Source: CAVVEQ01 sp963828855 | Lineage (GTDB): Bacteria; Chloroflexota; Anaerolineae; Anaerolineales; Anaerolineaceae | Direction of reading: 5' to 3' | Length of the DNA: 64,000 nucleotides | Assembly: GCA_963828855.1 (NCBI GenBank) | Contig: CAWHGB010000002.1 | Span: 248,001 to 312,000 of the forward strand | In this document: positions 49,047-58,516 of the stretch, piece by piece | Layout: each line of letters begins with the position of its first letter | Numbering within the stretch: position 1 is the first letter of the stretch | Notes under the pieces: generated by a model | What the model was told of the DNA's origin: nothing | Databases searched by the model: none | Seen by the model: only the letters and a program-made list of their open reading frames with translations | Made by a program: the position numbers and the translations under genes

Positions 49047-50123
49047 CTAAGCTTGGGAAGGTGCGGTTATTGGGACACAGGGGATCTCGAGAGTGATCAT
49101 CGAACCCTTCGCTGGTACGGAATCAATATCCAGGCGACCACCAAGCATTTCTGCTCTTTTTCGAATAATATTCAGGCCTGAATTTTCCTTGGTGATCGCC
49201 GTGGCTGGGTCAAAACCAAGCCCATTATCCGCGATAGTAACTTTGGTGCGATCATCCTCGATTGATAAAGTCAGGTCAATTTTTAATTTACTGAGCTGTT
49301 TTTGATTGTGAACGACTGCGTTCGTCATCAATTCCTGAACAGCTCGAAATATCATCAATTCCAGATAATTGTGTAGTCTGCGTTCGGAGCCGCGCATCTG
49401 GAAATTTACTTCAACATTGTTATGATCTTTGAAATTCTCGGTGTATTTCTTCAAGGTTGAAACCAACCCCAGGTCACTGATGGACATCGGCTGCAATTCA
49501 AACACGAAGTTACGCACATTCTGGAAGGTGGCGATAGAAGCTGCCTTCAAACTGGATAGTTCTTCTTTGACCCGGGCAGGGTCAACGTCAATGGTTTTTT
49601 CGAGAATTTCAGCTTGCAGAACAAAATTGGACAGTACCTGGGCGGGGCCATCGTGCATTTCCTTGGCGAGCTTACCGCGTTCCCCTTCAGCTGTCCCGAT
49701 CAGCTCTTCAAGACTGGCCATATTATCTCCGCCACGACCGCTGGCTTTCGCACCGCCGCCATTTTCAAGTATATAAGACCTTGCCTGCTCCACCATTCCA
49801 ATGTATCGTTCAAGAAGATTCTGTTCATTCTGTAATTTATCGATCTGCCCGCGCATCACCAGGAGGCGTTGCTGCGCATCGATGGCATTGTTATAAATAG
49901 CTTTGATCTCTTCACGGCTCATGGTGTCACTGGAGGATTGCAGTTGCTGGAGCTGTCCCGTAAAGGTTGTATTCCGCTGGATTAAACGATTCAATTCCAG
50001 CTGGCTTTGCTCCAGCATCACAGCATTATCTTTAATCTGCTGTTTGATCTGATTGAGTTCGATCTGCAGCGTGTCTAAAAAGCTTTCGACGAATTCGCTG
50101 GTATCCAGGGCTTGAAGCGCCAT
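49047..50123 (-). CDS. Cytoplasmic DegS-like sensor histidine kinase
   Basis: 358 residues, no membrane segment. The first 125 residues form a long coiled coil (DegS-type sensor). The dimerisation/phosphorylation domain is HisKA_3 (RGKLAKEMHDGPAQVLSN, phospho-His157), followed by the ATPase domain with N-box ELMTNAVVHN and G-box DNGLGFDP, and GLNIIRKRAEMLGG. No response regulator lies next to it, so the partner is elsewhere. AGGAGT precedes the ATG. It is 26 bases upstream of the phosphofructokinase gene. Confidence 0.9.
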   Translation of the reverse strand: MALQALDTSEFVESFLDTLQIELNQIKQQIKDNAVMLEQSQLELNRLIQRNTTFTGQLQQLQSSSDTMSREEIKAIYNNAIDAQQRLLVMRGQIDKLQNEQNLLERYIGMVEQARSYILENGGGAKASGRGGDNMASLEELIGTAEGERGKLAKEMHDGPAQVLSNFVLQAEILEKTIDVDPARVKEELSSLKAASIATFQNVRNFVFELQPMSISDLGLVSTLKKYTENFKDHNNVEVNFQMRGSERRLHNYLELMIFRAVQELMTNAVVHNQKQLSKLKIDLTLSIEDDRTKVTIADNGLGFDPATAITKENSGLNIIRKRAEMLGGRLDIDSVPAKGSMITLEIPCVPITAPSQA

Positions 50124-50163
50124 TTTTTTATAACTCCTAGGCCTTTAAGCAATTAATTTTGCA

Positions 50164-50172
50164 AGTATAGCA
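50164..50172 (-). promoter_or_regulatory. Possible extended -10 promoter before the histidine kinase
   Basis: On the minus strand TGCTATACT, an extended -10 motif, 41 bases before the kinase ATG. No good -35 box was found. Confidence 0.4.
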
Positions 50173-50207
50173 TAACCTTCAAATTGTTTGTACATGTCCA
50201 CTTGCAG

Positions 50208-51677
50208 TTAGTGGCTTAATCTATATACCACCATGTTCTCCCCGCCGTTCTCAAGAGAAAATCTACCTGTGCTTGTGTAAATTGAATTCAAGTCCGAAGT
50301 CATCACGGGATACCAGTTTGGGAAGGTCATCAAATATTCGGCGTCAGATTCCTGGATGAGAGTTGATAATCCCGTTTCATCCCTTATTACAGGCAATACC
50401 TCGGGTGAGATCAAACCCGCCAGGTCGAATATTGCCCGATCTCCAAAAAACCCCAATGCCCCGATATCGTGTGCGGCGATGAGCGCATCTACAGGAGTAT
50501 TGTCATGGATCCACTTCGAAGTGTCGACCATCTCCGATTCGATGATCGCCACATCGGTGGCGTATGTCCGTGCTCCCAACCAATAAAAACTTAAATTGAC
50601 CAGTATGATGGCCAAGACCCAGGCAGTTGATAATATTCTTGATATCCTTCGGTTGGAGCAGAGTTTCCAGATCAGAAAAACTCCAGAACCTGAAATTAAT
50701 AGATAGAAAGGTATGACGGGGATCTCATACCTGCCATGTTGATAACCAACTGGCAACCGGAAGGCATATACCAACAAAAATCCTAGCCACCAGATCACAA
50801 ACGAGAGTATTACCCATTCTTTCTTTTTGACCGAATCCCATATTCTATAAAAGAATCCGGGCAGCAGAAGGATCCCCATGCCGACGATATGCTGCTGGAA
50901 AACATTCCAAATCCTGGCAAATATCGGCTGCTGCAGCAGTTCGCGGTATTCAAGCTGTTTCGCATAATAGGTGTTCGGCCAGTAATTTCCGGCGAACGAC
51001 TTATTAAGCATGAGGTAGGGCAATAAAATAACAAGTACTCCACTAAGAAATTTTCCCGCGTCTCCCAAATTGGCTTTCTTCTGAATCAATAATATGAATA
51101 GGATCAAACCGATCGGACCTACCAATGTCAACGCGTCTGGTCTGATCCAGGCTCCTAGCCCAGTTAATAATCCAATAAAAAACCATCGTATCCTTTGCTC
51201 AAGAAGCAGGGAGATTAAACCCAGGGAAAGCGCAGCGAAAACAAGCGTTTCCATGCCCGAAGCAGCCGACCAGACGAAATGCCATTCCAGAATTATGAGA
51301 ATCCCCACCCACGGGATGGGAGAAGAATACCCTATCGTGATTTGGCGAAATATTCGGTCTCCGAGCCAGCCAAGCGTTATCAAGGAGAAACAACCCAGGA
51401 ACATCGTCCAGGCAAGATTATTCCTGAAAAAAAAGTATCCGATGGAAAGAAGTAATGTCCATAGAGGCGCGGTTGATCCCGCTGAAGGGACTCCTTCAAA
51501 ATATGCAAGCTGATGATACCGATATAGATTGCGGGCGAAGGTCTGGTGGATCCAGGCATCATCAAGCGGATAACCGATTCGGTATATCGCGTTGCTATAA
51601 ACGAGATATATCCCCATGGAAAGGAATGCTGCCAGGGAAAGAATAAGAATTTGCTTCCAGAATTTCATTGTTTTCAT
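50208..51677 (-). CDS. GT-C type membrane glycosyltransferase-like protein 1
   Basis: 489 residues with about 10-12 membrane segments and a soluble C-terminal domain. An acidic pair in YPLDDAWIHQTFARNL in the first outer loop matches the catalytic Asp motif of GT-C enzymes that use polyprenyl-phosphate sugars. The C-terminal part (IAAHDIGALGFFGDRAIFDLAGL) is common in such bacterial proteins. Last gene of a four-gene minus-strand run; overlaps the gene before it by 4 bases (ATGA). Confidence 0.8.
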   Translation of the reverse strand: MKTMKFWKQILILSLAAFLSMGIYLVYSNAIYRIGYPLDDAWIHQTFARNLYRYHQLAYFEGVPSAGSTAPLWTLLLSIGYFFFRNNLAWTMFLGCFSLITLGWLGDRIFRQITIGYSSPIPWVGILIILEWHFVWSAASGMETLVFAALSLGLISLLLEQRIRWFFIGLLTGLGAWIRPDALTLVGPIGLILFILLIQKKANLGDAGKFLSGVLVILLPYLMLNKSFAGNYWPNTYYAKQLEYRELLQQPIFARIWNVFQQHIVGMGILLLPGFFYRIWDSVKKKEWVILSFVIWWLGFLLVYAFRLPVGYQHGRYEIPVIPFYLLISGSGVFLIWKLCSNRRISRILSTAWVLAIILVNLSFYWLGARTYATDVAIIESEMVDTSKWIHDNTPVDALIAAHDIGALGFFGDRAIFDLAGLISPEVLPVIRDETGLSTLIQESDAEYLMTFPNWYPVMTSDLNSIYTSTGRFSLENGGENMVVYRLSH

Positions 51678-53266
51678 TTCACAGGCGTAAAACGGTACAC
51701 TTTTTCATCATTCGAAGAAAAGATCAGTTTAAGATCCGGAAATTCTTCCTCCCCTCTGTAAAATAATTGTAGCGCTTTGGGATGATCTTTATCGACGATC
51801 AACAATTTCACCCCGAATTTCACCGCCGCCAAACGTACCGCGTCCACCCCGCCATCCGGGATCACGATTGCCGGGATGCCAGTGACAAGGTTCCATCCAG
51901 GGGGATTCTTCACCATCACCACATCATTCATATTTAGATCGCCTGATTCAACCAAATCATGTTGTAAACGCTGATATTTTGCTTCATCTTGCTGCCAATT
52001 GGACACTCCATTGGTAGTCGCAATGACTCTCTGGTAAAAAATGATTCCACTCAGTAACATCATTATGCAAACGATGCCGATCTGAAACACCTGCCTTGCT
52101 TGATCGACCTGCCAGTTTCTTTTGCGATTCCCCCATCTCACAAACCGGTCAAGTCCCGCCGGGACTGCAGCCCAAAAGAATACCTGAACACCGGCTGCGG
52201 AATGAATGAATCCCCCCCTCGCACCTGCAAATGGAAAAACCAAGGTCATCAGGATGAATATCAGTCCATAGTAAATCCCTGCCAGGATCAAACGATTATC
52301 CTGTCGTTTCAATAACCAGCCGGAAATAATGAATGGAACCAGCAGGATTCCTCCCTGAACTGCTATCGCGCTCTTAATATTCATCCAAAATGCGTCCAGT
52401 CTGACCCGGGCAATGGAATTCACACTTTGTTGGATCCAGTTTTGGAATGTAAGTGCGTTTGCGGGAAAAAGAAATGTCTGGTCGTAATTTGATAGCCATA
52501 AAGTTCGGTTTGATCCTAGTGGAAAAAGCGACCCCCAAATGCTGATATTTCGTCCGTACCAAGCCCCGCTAAGCAGGAAATATCCAAGGAATAACATAAT
52601 AAAAGCTGGCAGGATTTTTATAATTTTCCTACTTTTGAATGCTGCAAAAACCAGGCATCCAATGGCGATAAAAAACCAGATCAACCCTTCCGCCCTGGCC
52701 ATGTGCAATAACCCGGCGAAAATTCCTGCAATTCCCCAGCGGATTACCCAATTTCTATTCATCATTCCCTCGCCCACTTGATGGGCGAGAATGGTGATCA
52801 GGAGAAATCCGAAGATAATTTCCGGGGTGAAGGTTTCAGGGATCGCGTAATAGAGAAGGTAAAACCCGGAGAATAATCCCAGCAAGCCCGCCATCCATCC
52901 ATCACTCCTGCGGGAGGTGAATGAGTATCCTGCCACCGCTGTTACGATAGGTACCAGTGAAGAGAAAAGGATTTGAACGACCCAAAGGGTCGTTTTTTGT
53001 CCTCCCTGGTGGAATGAAATACTGATCGCTGAGAAAATGGAAGCCAGTGGCATCCAGTATGTATTGGAAGGGTGAGGAATTCCAGCCGGGTCATCCAGAT
53101 AATTCCACAGGAAATTCTGCGAGAAACCATTCCCGGAAATGAGTCCTTTTCCGGTTACGGCATAGTACTCCGCATCCATATACCCCGCGCTCTTTTGCAG
53201 GAGCCCTGCTGTTGTGATAACGACAACAGAAATTAGGAAAAGTATTGCGTAATCTTTGCGGGTCAC
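51674..53266 (-). CDS. GT-C type membrane glycosyltransferase-like protein 2
   Basis: 530 residues, about 11 membrane segments. An acidic YMDAEYYA motif sits in the first loop, followed by GNGFSQNFLWNYLDDP. The C-terminal soluble domain (NPPGWNLVTGIPAIVIPDGG) is extracytoplasmic. GTG start overlapping the upstream TGA as GTGA. Family GT39/GT83-like; the acceptor is unknown. Confidence 0.78.
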   Translation of the reverse strand: MTRKDYAILFLISVVVITTAGLLQKSAGYMDAEYYAVTGKGLISGNGFSQNFLWNYLDDPAGIPHPSNTYWMPLASIFSAISISFHQGGQKTTLWVVQILFSSLVPIVTAVAGYSFTSRRSDGWMAGLLGLFSGFYLLYYAIPETFTPEIIFGFLLITILAHQVGEGMMNRNWVIRWGIAGIFAGLLHMARAEGLIWFFIAIGCLVFAAFKSRKIIKILPAFIMLFLGYFLLSGAWYGRNISIWGSLFPLGSNRTLWLSNYDQTFLFPANALTFQNWIQQSVNSIARVRLDAFWMNIKSAIAVQGGILLVPFIISGWLLKRQDNRLILAGIYYGLIFILMTLVFPFAGARGGFIHSAAGVQVFFWAAVPAGLDRFVRWGNRKRNWQVDQARQVFQIGIVCIMMLLSGIIFYQRVIATTNGVSNWQQDEAKYQRLQHDLVESGDLNMNDVVMVKNPPGWNLVTGIPAIVIPDGGVDAVRLAAVKFGVKLLIVDKDHPKALQLFYRGEEEFPDLKLIFSSNDEKVYRFTPVK

Positions 53267-54750
53267 TTTGAATCACTTTCAAAAAACATAAGCTCCAGAT
53301 CACCTACAGTTTGTTGCCGGGTCAGGGTGTAATTCTTCTCCAGCCAGGAGATCACCGGATGCTGAATTTGAGCCGCTTCGTATTCACGGATCGCTTCCTG
53401 GAATATGACAAAAACCAACTTGTTTTTTCCCGCCACCGCGGAAGCGATATCCTCTTCAGGGTAAATACCCATCGCCTTTTGGCTTGCAGGTGCATATGTA
53501 TCGTTCGAAGATCCGGTTTGGTCTTTCAGGAAGGCTTGTTCCGGGGAGGAAAAGTAATAATTAATGGGAAAAAAGCTCAATTTATTGTCGTTAACGATGA
53601 AATATCCCTCGTTCACAGCTTGTTGAATCTGCCTGCTTGCACTTGCGAATGGGGATCGGGGGAATTCAGCGTAAGTATAAAGAGCTGGGAATGAGACCAG
53701 GGCATTGAAAATGATCAGTCCTACCAGGATGCCACCGGTGCGATTCTTCCAATCAAGTGAAGTTACCGCCCCTGCCAAGCCCAGAAACGCAAGCTGTGAA
53801 GGGAGGAATCCCCTTATCACAAAGACCGGTCGGAGAAGGTAAGAAGCAAGAAATAGGATCACAGGCGGTAAAAAGCAAACGATGAAAATCAATAATAGGT
53901 TTGGCTCTCTTTTCCACTTCTGGATTACCCGGTAAATAACCAGGACAAAAATATAGAAAGCCAGGATTGCACCACCTATGAACAGCACACGGTTTGGTTC
54001 CGGAAGGTTGAAGGTTAACATCATGATTGATTGGATAATCTCCACCGGACCGGGTCGCGGGGTCCAGAAGGCATTTTGGATCTTCTGAACTTGTCCAGGG
54101 ACCAGGACTAACCACGGCAGAGAAGCGATACCTACCACCATCAATGCCAACAAGTACTTCCAGAGAAAATTCCAGTCTTTCTTCAGGATCACAAAAAGGA
54201 TCGGCGCAATGATCCAAAAAATCGCGAGGTTATGAGTGTACATCGCCCCCACACCGAAAAGGATCAGCCCTGCCCAATAGCCAATTGATTTAATTTGACG
54301 GCGATTTGCATCCCATGCTTGGTAGAAAAAGAATATATACCCCATTCCGCAAAAAGCCAGGAGCGAGTACATGCGGATATCCTGGGCATGGTAAATCTGC
54401 AAAGGAGAAATGGCTGCGAATAATGCTGCCCAAAGTCCGGCTGAAATGGAGATGGTTCTCCGAACCCATAAAAAGAGGAAGAATATCGCACCCAGACTCA
54501 AGATTACACTCAGCGACCGCAGGAACCATATTTCAATAGCAATCATCTGCCAAAAGTGCAGCAGGAAATAATACAACGGGGGCATCGTATCCGCTGCGGT
54601 CCCACGAATGATATCCGTCAGGGAAACCCTTGCCAGAAAATAACTGAATGCATCATCGTATTGAATATTGCGGCTGTTAATAAAAATACAGCGTAGACTG
54701 GCAGCCAGAAGGAAAATTCCCGCCAGAATCCATCTTTGTTTTCTGGTCAT
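53263..54750 (-). CDS. GT-C type membrane glycosyltransferase-like protein 3 (GT39/PMT-like)
   Basis: 495 residues, about 11 membrane segments. The first loop has IQYDDAFSYFLARVSLTDII with the DD motif, then TMPPLYYFLLHFW, a pattern typical of dolichyl/undecaprenyl-phosphate-mannose type protein mannosyltransferases and relatives. Stop overlaps the start of protein 2 (GTGA); start overlaps the upstream stop (ATGA). Confidence 0.82.
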   Translation of the reverse strand: MTRKQRWILAGIFLLAASLRCIFINSRNIQYDDAFSYFLARVSLTDIIRGTAADTMPPLYYFLLHFWQMIAIEIWFLRSLSVILSLGAIFFLFLWVRRTISISAGLWAALFAAISPLQIYHAQDIRMYSLLAFCGMGYIFFFYQAWDANRRQIKSIGYWAGLILFGVGAMYTHNLAIFWIIAPILFVILKKDWNFLWKYLLALMVVGIASLPWLVLVPGQVQKIQNAFWTPRPGPVEIIQSIMMLTFNLPEPNRVLFIGGAILAFYIFVLVIYRVIQKWKREPNLLLIFIVCFLPPVILFLASYLLRPVFVIRGFLPSQLAFLGLAGAVTSLDWKNRTGGILVGLIIFNALVSFPALYTYAEFPRSPFASASRQIQQAVNEGYFIVNDNKLSFFPINYYFSSPEQAFLKDQTGSSNDTYAPASQKAMGIYPEEDIASAVAGKNKLVFVIFQEAIREYEAAQIQHPVISWLEKNYTLTRQQTVGDLELMFFESDSK

Positions 54751-56009
54751 AGCCTGGTTAAGGTTTCATCTTGATGGAATGTGTCGTAGAAAAGCTTTGG
54801 AGGAATGATCGCCCAACTTCGAATCCAATAGAGCAGGATGAAGAGGATCAGGGGAAGCGGGAAGAAAAGCACCGGGCTTTGTATCGGTTGGTAGGACTTT
54901 TCAATCGTCGTAATAAAAATGATCCAGATCAGAATAAATAATCCTCCGATTACTGATGCAGTAATTATGTTGCTGACAGACGGCCACCGTTCACTGAGAA
55001 TGGCAAAGAACAGAATGATTGCCGGCATCATAATGATGAAATTCCCTGGGTCTGTTTGGATACCACTCCAGGCACTGAGCACAAGAGTCAGGCAACCCGT
55101 CCATAAAAAGTGGCGGTAATCTTGATGGCGTGCCAGCCACCATTCTGTCAGCAGGATGACGATAACCGCCAGGGAAACGACAGTCCCGATCCTGGGACCA
55201 ACCGCCGGGAACCAGGTGGCGAGTGCGGAGGATGGAGTACCGGGTGGGTTATAACCCGGGTAACGCATGATCTCGCGTAAATTTTGCATGATCCAATCGG
55301 GAAGGAGCAAGAAAGCACATGCTACGAGAAGTGCGAGTGTGATGAAAAACCAGGCGATGATCCGGTATCTTCGCTGAAAAACTGCCCAGATCAATACATA
55401 GACTACAATCAAAACCACCACTTGGGGTTTAATGGTGGTCAAGGCCAGCAGAACGCCGGCTAATTCGTCGAATTTATACTTGATCGCATAAAAGGCACCT
55501 GCGATCCCCAACGCAATAAGGATCACAACGTTTCCATTGATCAACGAACGTAAAGCGTGATACCACACCAACGAAAACACGAGTAAAAGAATCATCACCC
55601 AATTTTTTGGGTGCCAGTTAGTGAGTTGGATGGATATCAATGTTAGAGCGATTAATCCAATTTCAAGGATGGTCATCCAGATCGCCCTGGCAACGGTAAA
55701 ATCTTGAATTAGCGCCAGTGGGAAGAATAAGATCACAGAGAAAAATGGATACGCGACCCGCAGCTCGTGTTCTCCCGGTAAGGCAGCCCGTCCGTAAACC
55801 ATATTCTGGATTTCCAAAGCGACCGGGTCGGAATAAGGGCTGATCCCCTCCGAAAAATACGCGCGGGTTCCCACCCAGTGAACAAGGAAATCAGTGCCTC
55901 CTGGATTATTCTTTGCATACTGGTAATTTGCGATAGTCAGCAAGACAAGGAGAACGATACAAAGTAAAATTGCCCCTACCCAATAAATCGCTTTTTGCCG
56001 ATTGTTCAA
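54747..56009 (-). CDS. GT87-like polyprenyl-phosphate glycosyltransferase (DUF2029 type)
   Basis: 420 residues, about 10 membrane segments. GGTDFLVHWVGTRAYFSEGISPYSDP and RVAYPFFSVILFFPLAL match the GT87/DUF2029 mannosyltransferase pattern, and TTIKPQVVVL is another conserved part. First gene of the minus-strand GT run; the next three follow with 4-base overlaps, so they are surely co-translated from one mRNA. Confidence 0.82.
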   Translation of the reverse strand: MNNRQKAIYWVGAILLCIVLLVLLTIANYQYAKNNPGGTDFLVHWVGTRAYFSEGISPYSDPVALEIQNMVYGRAALPGEHELRVAYPFFSVILFFPLALIQDFTVARAIWMTILEIGLIALTLISIQLTNWHPKNWVMILLLVFSLVWYHALRSLINGNVVILIALGIAGAFYAIKYKFDELAGVLLALTTIKPQVVVLIVVYVLIWAVFQRRYRIIAWFFITLALLVACAFLLLPDWIMQNLREIMRYPGYNPPGTPSSALATWFPAVGPRIGTVVSLAVIVILLTEWWLARHQDYRHFLWTGCLTLVLSAWSGIQTDPGNFIIMMPAIILFFAILSERWPSVSNIITASVIGGLFILIWIIFITTIEKSYQPIQSPVLFFPLPLILFILLYWIRSWAIIPPKLFYDTFHQDETLTRL

Positions 56010-56039
56010 TGATCATACTCCTGCGAAAGTTGGTTAAAT

Positions 56040-56051
56040 TATAATTCAGAC
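56040..56051 (+). promoter_or_regulatory. -10 element placing transcription start at the amidase ATG
   Basis: TATAAT (56040-56045), six bases, then ATG at 56052, with no Shine-Dalgarno sequence. Same spacing as at the patatin gene; predicts a leaderless mRNA. Confidence 0.45.
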
Positions 56052-56831
56052 ATGGTATTCCAAATTTCGGTTGGTCAGTTTCAGATCACCCCTGGTGATT
56101 ACGGAGAGAATTTCAGCAAAGCAGAATCGCTGATCCGGCAGGCTGCGAGTCAGGATTGTGACCTCATCCTGCTCCCGGAACTTTGGGTTGGGGGTTACGA
56201 TTATAAGAACTTCGAAGAGTACCTGACGCAATGTAGTGGATTATTATCAGAAATAGAAATTCTTGCGAGGACCCTGGAAATCGCAATTGTAGGAACATAT
56301 CCTATTCGTCAAAATGGAAATCACTTCAATTCACTGATCTATATTGATCCCTCCGGGCGAGTCGGTCATTATGAAAAAACCCATTTGTTTTCACAGATGC
56401 AAGAAGACAAATACTTCAGAGCAGGACAGGAGTTGGTCACCATTTCCTGCCGATGGGGTACCACAGGACTGGCGATCTGTTATGATCTTCGCTTTCCCGA
56501 AATTTTTCGAAATTACGCATTACAGGACGCTAAGTTAATAATGATAAGTGCAGAATGGCCTTTGAGCAGAATTGACCATTGGAAAACGCTTTTACGAGCC
56601 AGGGCAATTGAGAATCAATTATTCCTGGTTGGATGCAATTCAGTGGGAAAATCCGGCAGGGAAACCATGGGGGGTGCTTCGGCGATTATTGATCCCTGGG
56701 GGAATATCCTATCAGAAGCCAACTCGAAGTCAGAAAGTTTGATTACCGCGGTGATCGATATCAACGAGGTCCAAAAAGCCCGCGATTCAATCACGGTTTT
56801 CAAGGATCGCCGAGCAGATCTTTACGGTTGA
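56052..56831 (+). CDS. Nitrilase-superfamily omega-amidase-like hydrolase
   Basis: 259 residues. The Glu-Lys-Cys triad is E43 (LLPELWVGGY), K109 (YEKTHLF) and C143 (AICYDLRFPEIF). The CYDLRFPE form and the short length fit the Nit2/YafV group, which hydrolyse alpha-ketoglutaramate-type amides (metabolite repair). Its end overlaps the convergent GT-C gene by 10 bases. It splits the GT-C cluster but has no clear link to it. Confidence 0.88.
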   Translation: MVFQISVGQFQITPGDYGENFSKAESLIRQAASQDCDLILLPELWVGGYDYKNFEEYLTQCSGLLSEIEILARTLEIAIVGTYPIRQNGNHFNSLIYIDPSGRVGHYEKTHLFSQMQEDKYFRAGQELVTISCRWGTTGLAICYDLRFPEIFRNYALQDAKLIMISAEWPLSRIDHWKTLLRARAIENQLFLVGCNSVGKSGRETMGGASAIIDPWGNILSEANSKSESLITAVIDINEVQKARDSITVFKDRRADLYG

Positions 56832-58462
56832 GAGGAGAAATCCAGCTCTTCTTCCTTAATACGACCTGAAAGGTTGTAAAATACCAGGTAATCCCCGATC
56901 TGCCTTTCCTTCCATGTTAGTTTTCTCAAAGTCAATAACTCTCGTAAATGGTCATTTAGGGGATTATTATTTGTTGTGATCAGTGCAGTTCGACCACTTG
57001 AATTTACGATTTGATCGTAACCAGAATAGCGGTCATCACGCGATGTGTAACGGAGATCCTGGTGATAAGGAAGCCTGGGGGTAAAAATCAGTTCTTCCCT
57101 GGAAAGAAACGCTAGTGGATAAGAAACCCAGTAATTTGTGTATCCTCTGGTTTCGTTTTCATCCCGAAGGAATGTGATCAATTCCTCATCATAGCGATGA
57201 TCGATCACCGTCGAAGCGTCAAATTGGGTGGTAAGTCCCGGCGGAATTTGTCGAATGCATTGAACCGTTCCCAGGAATTGAAAAACCAGGATTAGGCTGA
57301 AACCTAAAACCTTCAGGTTCTTCCTTGATATCCCCTGATCGATATAAAATCCGCAAAAAATAGCCAAAACAATGTTAATTGGGAGGAAATAACGGCCGGA
57401 AGGATCGACACCGAAATGGGTAAAGATGAAAAGGAAAATTATCAGAACTACAGCACCTACTGGAATTAGTTGCCGCCATTTTTCCTCACGAGAAATTAAT
57501 AGCCCGGACTTGAATCCACTTCGGATAACTAGAAACCAGAATCCAGCCACGAAAGGGATGAGTGGCAGGACCAGCCAAACAACTTCCCATGGTGGTCGAA
57601 AGCCAAGGATCACGGGGATGCCAAAAAGCAGGAAGTTCAATGTGTGTACAGCCACCTGGCTCAGCCAACTTCCGCCTTCAACTGCCACCGCACTTCCAAA
57701 TAATTCCTGGATGAGCTGAGGGGGAGAATATTGAATCGCATAGGAGATCCACGGACTGGCACCCAGCAGAACTCCGAGAAACATGGTTATCAGAATTGGA
57801 ATTGTTTTCAAAAATGGCCGAAACTTAATAAACCAAACCAATAAATATATTCCCATCGGAATAGTGAAAACCAGTGTCAGACCATTCGTCCAAAAACCCA
57901 ATCCTGCCAGGATTCCCCACACGAAAATCCAAATCAATTTGCGTGAATTCGAAAACGAATTTTTTCTACTCGAGGTGATCCATAACCCGATACAGAGTAT
58001 CAAGTTTCCGATAAGTAACGCCTCACCATATCCCCCCAGGCTGACAGTGGTGTACACGGTCATATTAACTGTTGGGATCGCTAAAAGGCTCGTTGCGATT
58101 AATGCTGCAAGTCTAGATCGAAAAACAAGGATCGTTAGCCAGAAGGTGGTGAGCAGCACCCCGCAATAAAGGATGATTTGTACGTACCGAATCGCCTGCA
58201 CCTGCTCTCCAAAAAGTTTGAAGAACACTGCCACCAGAAACGCATCCAGGCTGCCCATATATGCCTGACCATAAAAGAAGATAGGCAGCTCACCTCGCAG
58301 GATATGCCTGGCCATGAGCGCTACAATGGCTTCATCTGCGTTGAAGGGAAAAGACCCTAAATTTAATAATATGATCTTCCACGTCGCGGCAATCCCTATC
58401 GCCAAGCCTAAGAGGAGGTAAATCGTACGATTAGTGAGAGGTATTAATTTCACGATACCCAA
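56822..58462 (-). CDS. GT-C type membrane glycosyltransferase-like protein 4
   Basis: 546 residues with about 12 membrane segments. First-loop acidic motif FNADEAIVALMARHILRG followed by FYGQAYMGSLDAFL; a soluble outer domain at the end. Resembles GT39-like proteins of surface glycan pathways. It is divergent from protein 5, with 54 bases between the starts. Confidence 0.78.
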   Translation of the reverse strand: MGIVKLIPLTNRTIYLLLGLAIGIAATWKIILLNLGSFPFNADEAIVALMARHILRGELPIFFYGQAYMGSLDAFLVAVFFKLFGEQVQAIRYVQIILYCGVLLTTFWLTILVFRSRLAALIATSLLAIPTVNMTVYTTVSLGGYGEALLIGNLILCIGLWITSSRKNSFSNSRKLIWIFVWGILAGLGFWTNGLTLVFTIPMGIYLLVWFIKFRPFLKTIPILITMFLGVLLGASPWISYAIQYSPPQLIQELFGSAVAVEGGSWLSQVAVHTLNFLLFGIPVILGFRPPWEVVWLVLPLIPFVAGFWFLVIRSGFKSGLLISREEKWRQLIPVGAVVLIIFLFIFTHFGVDPSGRYFLPINIVLAIFCGFYIDQGISRKNLKVLGFSLILVFQFLGTVQCIRQIPPGLTTQFDASTVIDHRYDEELITFLRDENETRGYTNYWVSYPLAFLSREELIFTPRLPYHQDLRYTSRDDRYSGYDQIVNSSGRTALITTNNNPLNDHLRELLTLRKLTWKERQIGDYLVFYNLSGRIKEEELDFSSQP

Positions 58463-58516
58463 TAATTCTAGCCTCGATCTCGTCTATGAACAATCATTTG
58501 GCTGTAAAATTTGAAC

